A DNA stretch of 64,000 nucleotides from an uncultured Schlesneria sp. (GTDB taxonomy: Bacteria; Planctomycetota; Planctomycetia; Planctomycetales; Planctomycetaceae): contig CAILLA010000132.1 of NCBI GenBank assembly GCA_903834925.1, forward strand, positions 19,332-83,331. Reading direction: 5' to 3'. Made by a program: the position numbers and the translations under genes. The notes below the pieces were generated by a model, which worked only from the letters and a program-made list of their open reading frames with translations, was not told the origin of the DNA and did no database searches. Every line of letters begins with the position of its first letter. The stretch's first letter is position 1. Shown here in pieces: positions 61,501 through 64,000 of the stretch.

Positions 61501-61672
61501 ACGAGTCAGTCGCGATGGCAGAGACAGTCGACAGCAAGCATCGCGCTTCGAACAGTTCCACTTGTCGAACGAGCCCCCTCCGTTTTCGGGACCGGGTTCG
61601 GCCCAGACTGGCGAGTTTTGGCAACCTTCGATTCAACATCGACCGTACAAGACTCGTCCAGTTCAGTAACAT
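55544..61672 (-). CDS. Giant surface protein: Calx-beta, metzincin-like protease, cadherin-like repeats
   Basis: 2042 aa. The basic N-terminus with VELFEARCLLS is a LEPR-like planctomycete leader. A Calx-beta-like domain (about 50-155) is followed by a metalloprotease region (about 160-400) with HEVGHAVGLDHD, a full metzincin zinc motif (H317, E318, H321, H327). Pre-peptidase C-terminal (PPC) domains follow at about 410-530, near 1640-1740 and at the very end. Seven cadherin/Ig-like repeats of about 90 residues (pattern NDSFTYxVSDGLLxSNTATVxITV) fill the middle, broken by two other beta domains, then a DNRLRE-like domain at about 1750-1900. Likely an exported protease-adhesin. The catalytic motif is intact; secretion route unknown. 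Confidence 0.88.
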   Translation of the reverse strand: MLLNWTSLVRSMLNRRLPKLASLGRTRSRKRRGLVRQVELFEARCLLSTVSAIATDSFAVEGSSTGTIVFTRDGNLSQPLSLSYGVSGTATAGLDYNPLSGTVTIPAGSASAPVVVVPINDGITEPTRSVTVTMGAVPGYTVDLGSATVSIRDAFDGAGVDALVPLSETFSLHSLPGVHHTIYLDFVGGAVQDPSWNGGSVIHVNPFSIEGTSAFSNFELATIQRAWDVVAEDYRPFNVDVTTELPNIEKLRKVGANDTEWGIQVMIGDPVEYNTGATGRAMTNSFNANYNAIVWVDLSDPGFTVQNARTVGGIAAHEVGHAVGLDHDRGSPGGEYYEGAGIGEADWSPIMGNIFPSSITTWSNGGYPTATNFEDDLTIISTQNGFTYRPDDIGDTPAQAMPLVSVAPGHWVGEGIIERNTDYDLFSFVSTGGTTRISIAPTSVSPDVDLRAELYDSAMNLVAVSDVTDQLAASFEQPLTAGTYYVRVTGTGNRTWATGGYDDYASLGEYAVEIGGFGNLATFIPSGSTNSSTPLAGTTRFGGVTIGGLTQHATSGSTNTDAWPIGWDAPATQDPNEYVSFTVTPSAGSQLDFKSLTVNLKSWVGSNSNVAIRSSRDNFSANIDGTRTLIANAGSDFAFNVTSVADSSSTVEFRLYVWGGGFGFRDLHSLNLTGRTLATAPPVNVAPVANNDAATTNLNTAVTIGVLGNDTDANGDVLTVQSIGLSPTHGTILLNANRTITYTPNTGFSGSDSFTYIATDGSLTSNTATVTITVSNVVSNTAPVAVNDTATTNEDTVVSINVLSNDTDAEGQPLTPSLVTQPAHGTVTVNADGTLNYIPASNFNGSDSFTYRVSDGLLNSNAAIVAVTIVPVNDPPVATGDSASTTQNVGVTISVLSNDHDVDGDLLTPSIVAQPAHGNATVNADGTVTYTPASSFTGNDSFTYLVSDGLLTSNTVTVSITVGSLPSLSLAKSTYSPGEVIVATFTNGPGNANDWIGIYSLGATPGSVSSTAWYYTNGSRTAGGSLKNGTVSLDAGSGAGNLAAGTYFVAFFASDGYTELAPRVTFTVAVSNNAPVAGNDSANTNEDTAVSINVLSNDSDADGQSLVPSIVTQAAHGTATVNVNGTVTYTPALNFNGTDVFTYRVTDGIANSNTATVSITVAAVNDAPVAAGDSASTNKNVGVTINVLANDIDVDGDVLTPGILTQPLHGTATVNANKTMTYTPVVGFIGHDSFTYIVSDGLLSSNPVTVDLTVNDVLSSLAHFDPVGSQGSANLHGSSGITGMNVGDLSRVGATYGTNTDDWPVYWNGRMTIDLAQYLSFTVTSATTDMAVFSKLTVSFQEWVTGTSNVAIRTSLDGFTANVGGVQTLTDTGSADVTFDLSTLGPAVGTTTFRIYLFDTVDATTGWRDIRSSLWNNGHGVLLEGSTIPNTAPVAGSDAISTNEDTSVTISVLGNDSDVDGQSLTPSILTQPAHGTATVSANGTVTYLPSLNFNGTDSFTYRVTDGALYSNAATVGISVAAVNDAPITVNDTYTTNYGNSLNIPASTGVLANDSDVEGSTLTASLVTGPTHGLLTLNADGSFQYSPNVGYVGSDSFTYTASDGLLVTPATVSITVVPPIDDYGNLPNSSATSIPLSGGSKGHGSISGAFELAGDRDVFQVTVVKGILTIGLNGLNGLDTYLRVYNSSGVLIAENDDNGLSTSSSLVINVAAGTYYLSAGSHADSFTGSYTLNVDHRAQVTATFQQGVNGYTGSSDTYVSGHYPTSNFATWTINEVEFTTASVQEQSLLQFKNMFGSGTGQIPFGSEVVSATLTFYVSNGGNRVNIYRMLTPWTDTATWNSMVSGIQTNGVEAVATPDAQTPLSTPIGWQNIDVKSSLVAWLANPASNFGWAFLPTGTDEVDFYSVNNNSYWVPRISVDYLAPNGDLHANTPTLAATSLLASNNHASVFGTLETVGDRDVFQFTLTQTRTVTINLNAYGTSSSSLDTYLRLYNSIGYLIAENDDTSTSTNSSITLTLGPGTYFVSVAAYLDLSVGDYWLDLFL

Positions 61673-61965
61673 CTGATAGCCCTATCAAGGAAGCACTTCA
61701 TGACGGTTACATGGGGATCTGACTGGCACATTACGCTTTTTTAACATTGCCAACAACTGACTTCGCGTCGCGTTGTGAAGATTTTTCGCTCTGGCATCCG
61801 TGTCATACAGGACTTGGCATGGATCAATGATCATCCTCCAATGACGCCAAATGCTCGCTCTCCCAGGATACATTTGATTCGCGCATCCGTTATGAGATTT
61901 GCGGCCGGCTTGCGGTGCAACGCCAGGATTTTTCTTCGGGAAAACAACGGTTCGAACGAAATCTT

Positions 61966-62308
61966 GTGCCACTGAATGATCGTCTTCGGTCACGCAGTGT
62001 CTTTCAATCGCGAGATTGCGGCTCGAAGACACTGCGTCGGAGAAGACTCCGAAGAGGCTTCGCATCAGACCAAAGTAGCCATCATCGCTCCGCGTGATGA
62101 GCATTGTTCGAGAATCAGACTAATACAAAACACCATGTTTTCAAATCAAAACTTCAAACGAACTACCTGTCCCGATGCTAAGGCAACGCTTGAACCGTTT
62201 CCGACGCATGCTCATCACGCGGAGCGATGATGGCTACTTTGGAAAAATTCCTGAAACTTGACTCATTGAGTCATGCTTCAAACCCGAAGAAGTCCGATGC
62301 AGTGGCAC
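61966..62308. repeat. Double-hairpin GTGCCACTG repeat, copy 6, split by an insertion
   Basis: Left part 61966 to about 62054 (GTGCCACTGAATGATCG ... GAGAAGACTCCGA) and right part 62295-62308 (CGATGCAGTGGCAC) together equal an ordinary copy; copy 4 at 35190 has the two parts joined. The 250 bases between them are a second element (62045-62294). TCCGA occurs at both junctions. Confidence 0.75.
62045..62294 (+). repeat. MITE-like structured element, copy B
   Basis: Ends GACTCCGAAGAGGCTT and CCCGAAGAAGTC. Perfect 35-bp inverted arms (62070-62104 and 62208-62242, CCAAAGTAGCC...GATGAGCAT) with a 103-bp spacer, then GAAACTTGACTCATTGAGTCA near the right end. The ends match copy A at 33564-33774 (opposite orientation); the spacer does not. 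It sits inside a copy of the other repeat family, so it moved there. The rest of 61673-62383 has no supported gene. Confidence 0.75.
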
Positions 62309-62383
62309 GTCACTGTCAGTCCCGTTTTGAAAAATCCTCTACCGCGTTCCTTGCGTTGACAGGACCTCGTCCCGGATCATTTT

Positions 62384-63949
62384 TTAAAAAGCATTCGGAT
62401 TACGAATCGACCTCAGCGATCCGCCGCCGGTCATCGAAGTGATCCTTGCCTTTGGCAGTGCCTTCTCCAGTTCCGTGAATTCCTCTTGATTGATATTCGA
62501 CATCATGAACGACAGCTCGCGAAGTTGCTGCAGGTCTTTCAGCCCAAGGTAGCTTCCCTGATCCCGAAAACCGTTTAGCCACAGGGTTCTCAAGTTGGGA
62601 AGTTCTTTTAACTGCTGTAGCCCTTGCACTGTAATGTTTGATCCCGACAGGTCGAGACGATCCAGCGATTTGATGTGCGCGAGGTATCCCAGCCCGATGT
62701 CCGAGAATCCATAAGCTCCCAATTCAAGGTAGTTCAGCTTCGTCATTCCCTGGAACGCCGAGAGAACCTCATCAGAGATCCGGCTCCGGCTGACAGAGAT
62801 GCGTTGAAGACCTGTCAGTGTTCCGATCTTCTTCCAGCCAGCCTCGGTCATTCGCACGTCCGCCAACGTTAAATTCCGCAATCCGCGAAGTTCTGAAATC
62901 CGCTGGGCGGCAGCATCGTCGATAAATTCGCCCCCCATATCGAGAGATATCAATCGAGAAAAACCGGTTAAATCGACCGACGCGGGTTGGCCCGGTATTA
63001 CCAGCGATTCGAGGTGTTTCATACTCGACAACTGATTCATCCCTGCAGGCGAGAATCGCATCCAGCCCAGTTTTTCGGTCCCGACGTAACTCGTCAGACT
63101 CAGGTGTTTCAGACGATTCAAGGTGACGATAACTGCCAGCGCCTCGCTGGTGATTCTTCCTTCCTGATAAAGACTCAGGCTGGTCAAGGGCGAATCTTTC
63201 AGCATTCGAATTCCAACGTCGGTCACTCCTGTTTCCGAGAGACTGAGTGTTCGTAACGACTTCACGCGGACGATCTGTTTGACGATTTCGTCAGCAACGC
63301 CTGCTTCTAAATTGGCACTCGCCGAGATCGAAACGTTTTCAAGTACAGGGAAATCCGCAAAATGGACCAGACCCTCGACCGTCAGTTTTGTCTCACCGCT
63401 GATATCCAGTTCTCGCAGCTTCGGCAATTCGGTCAATCGCTTCAGTAAACCGTCCGTCAATGACGTTGCGACGACACTCACAACTTGCCCATCATCGTCG
63501 ATTGACGGATGAAGACCCGTGACATTTGAGGGCTTCATCCAGTCAGGCGAATCATCCATGTTGCGTTTGACATAACCATTCAAGGTCGTGAGAAACAGTT
63601 TGCGACTCCCCGGTCGTGACGCGATGATTTGTTGCAGGTCGATTTCAGCATTCAACTCGATTAACTGACTGATTGCCGTCCAGAGTTGTTCGTCAACGAT
63701 CTTGATCGTGACAGGCGCATTCAGATCGACCTTCGCGATGGTCAGTTCACGTTCATCCAGTTCAAGAGGAACCTTTGCGGAGCGAGCCAACTGAATAAAC
63801 GCTTCGCGTAGCGATATCCCTTTCGCATCCAGAGAAACGATTCGTCCAAGGATATTATCTGATTCGAGATCTTTCGAATTCTGTTCTGATTCGCCGTCCT
63901 TTGAGTTTTGTTGGCCAACACCCGCCTCAGTCCCCTGTGCCATTGCCAC
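62384..63949 (-). CDS. Leucine-rich repeat protein
   Basis: 521 aa from GTG 63949, six bases after AAGGAG. The frame stays open to the window edge (17 more codons without a stop), so the true start could lie outside. After a polar start, a segment (35-110) with ISLREAFIQLARSAKVPLELDER and VTIKIVDEQLWTAISQLI looks like a secretin/TonB short N-terminal (STN)-type helix-strand unit. From about 150 to 500 there are roughly 12 LRR units with phrases such as LRELDISG, LRTLSLSETGVTDVGI, LRNLTLADVRMTEAGW and LDRLDLSGSNITVQGL. Probably periplasmic or surface-linked; function unknown. Confidence 0.8.
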   Translation of the reverse strand: MAMAQGTEAGVGQQNSKDGESEQNSKDLESDNILGRIVSLDAKGISLREAFIQLARSAKVPLELDERELTIAKVDLNAPVTIKIVDEQLWTAISQLIELNAEIDLQQIIASRPGSRKLFLTTLNGYVKRNMDDSPDWMKPSNVTGLHPSIDDDGQVVSVVATSLTDGLLKRLTELPKLRELDISGETKLTVEGLVHFADFPVLENVSISASANLEAGVADEIVKQIVRVKSLRTLSLSETGVTDVGIRMLKDSPLTSLSLYQEGRITSEALAVIVTLNRLKHLSLTSYVGTEKLGWMRFSPAGMNQLSSMKHLESLVIPGQPASVDLTGFSRLISLDMGGEFIDDAAAQRISELRGLRNLTLADVRMTEAGWKKIGTLTGLQRISVSRSRISDEVLSAFQGMTKLNYLELGAYGFSDIGLGYLAHIKSLDRLDLSGSNITVQGLQQLKELPNLRTLWLNGFRDQGSYLGLKDLQQLRELSFMMSNINQEEFTELEKALPKARITSMTGGGSLRSIRNPNAF

Positions 63950-64000
63950 AGTTTTCTCCTTTTCGCGAGCGGCAACGCGTTCGCGGCTGCTGACAAAAAC

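Noticed and set aside
61685..62104. 139-codon frame upstream of the giant surface protein
   Set aside because: It runs through two repeats and reflects their sequence.
61966..62308. CRISPR array, considered because of repeated palindromes
   Set aside because: Copies are single and far apart, not regularly spaced with spacers, and there are no cas genes.

Overview
The window looks like about 64 kb of a planctomycete (PVC superphylum) chromosome. This rests on family content: a PVC-type heme-binding dehydrogenase-like protein with HEAT repeats and a CxxCH cytochrome end, a DUF1080 secreted hydrolase, large PQQ-type beta-propellers, leucine-rich repeat proteins, two giant surface proteins with a short LEPR-like leader, a PEP-CTERM protein, and an RNA polymerase sigma factor of planctomycete type. 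Genes are loosely packed on both strands with few long operons. Many intergenic spaces hold palindromic repeats. No phage, insertion sequence with a transposase, rRNA operon or CRISPR array is visible.

Layout. 0-6.5 kb: a partial gene, clpB and dnaK (protein quality control) with a strong hairpin between them, then a DUF1080 protein. 6.5-16.2 kb: a 1512-aa beta-propeller protein, a flavin-dependent halogenase-like enzyme, an LRR membrane protein, a zinc-ribbon-like protein, a truncated gene and a secreted lipase/esterase. 16.7-19.5 kb: a hybrid histidine kinase with a LOV-type blue-light domain, two receiver domains and Hpt. 19.6-21.4 kb: a two-gene OLD-like ATPase plus TOPRIM/DUF3226 module, translationally coupled and resembling anti-phage modules, with the TOPRIM gene frameshifted. 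21.7-31.2 kb: SDR, DUF488, CheY-like regulator, a TIGR04255-like protein, trpS, a GT39 glycosyltransferase, a propeller protein, three small membrane proteins, a frameshifted PEP-CTERM protein and tRNA-Asp. 31.3-41.3 kb: pepT, a sigma factor, pyrB, pdxJ, a degenerate NtrC-like regulator, an anti-sigma/anti-anti-sigma pair, a metal permease fused to a DtxR-like regulator, and truD. 41.4-54.1 kb: a CAP-domain surface protein, a PEGA lipoprotein, a CWC protein, an ABC-2 permease/CPBP protease fusion, the prkA/DUF444 stress pair, and the PVC cytochrome protein. 54.3-64 kb: a small unknown cassette with a HEPN-like protein broken by an in-frame TGA, a 2042-aa metalloprotease/adhesin and an LRR protein.

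The points most worth following are: (1) the ATPase/TOPRIM module; (2) a family of about 100-bp double-hairpin intergenic repeats (six copies), one of them split by a second, MITE-like element that has another diverged copy in the window; (3) the LOV histidine kinase; (4) the cassette at 54.3-55.5 kb; (5) the permease-DtxR fusion; (6) homopolymer frameshifts in two otherwise intact genes. All family assignments come from reading the sequence and remembered motifs. No database search was run.
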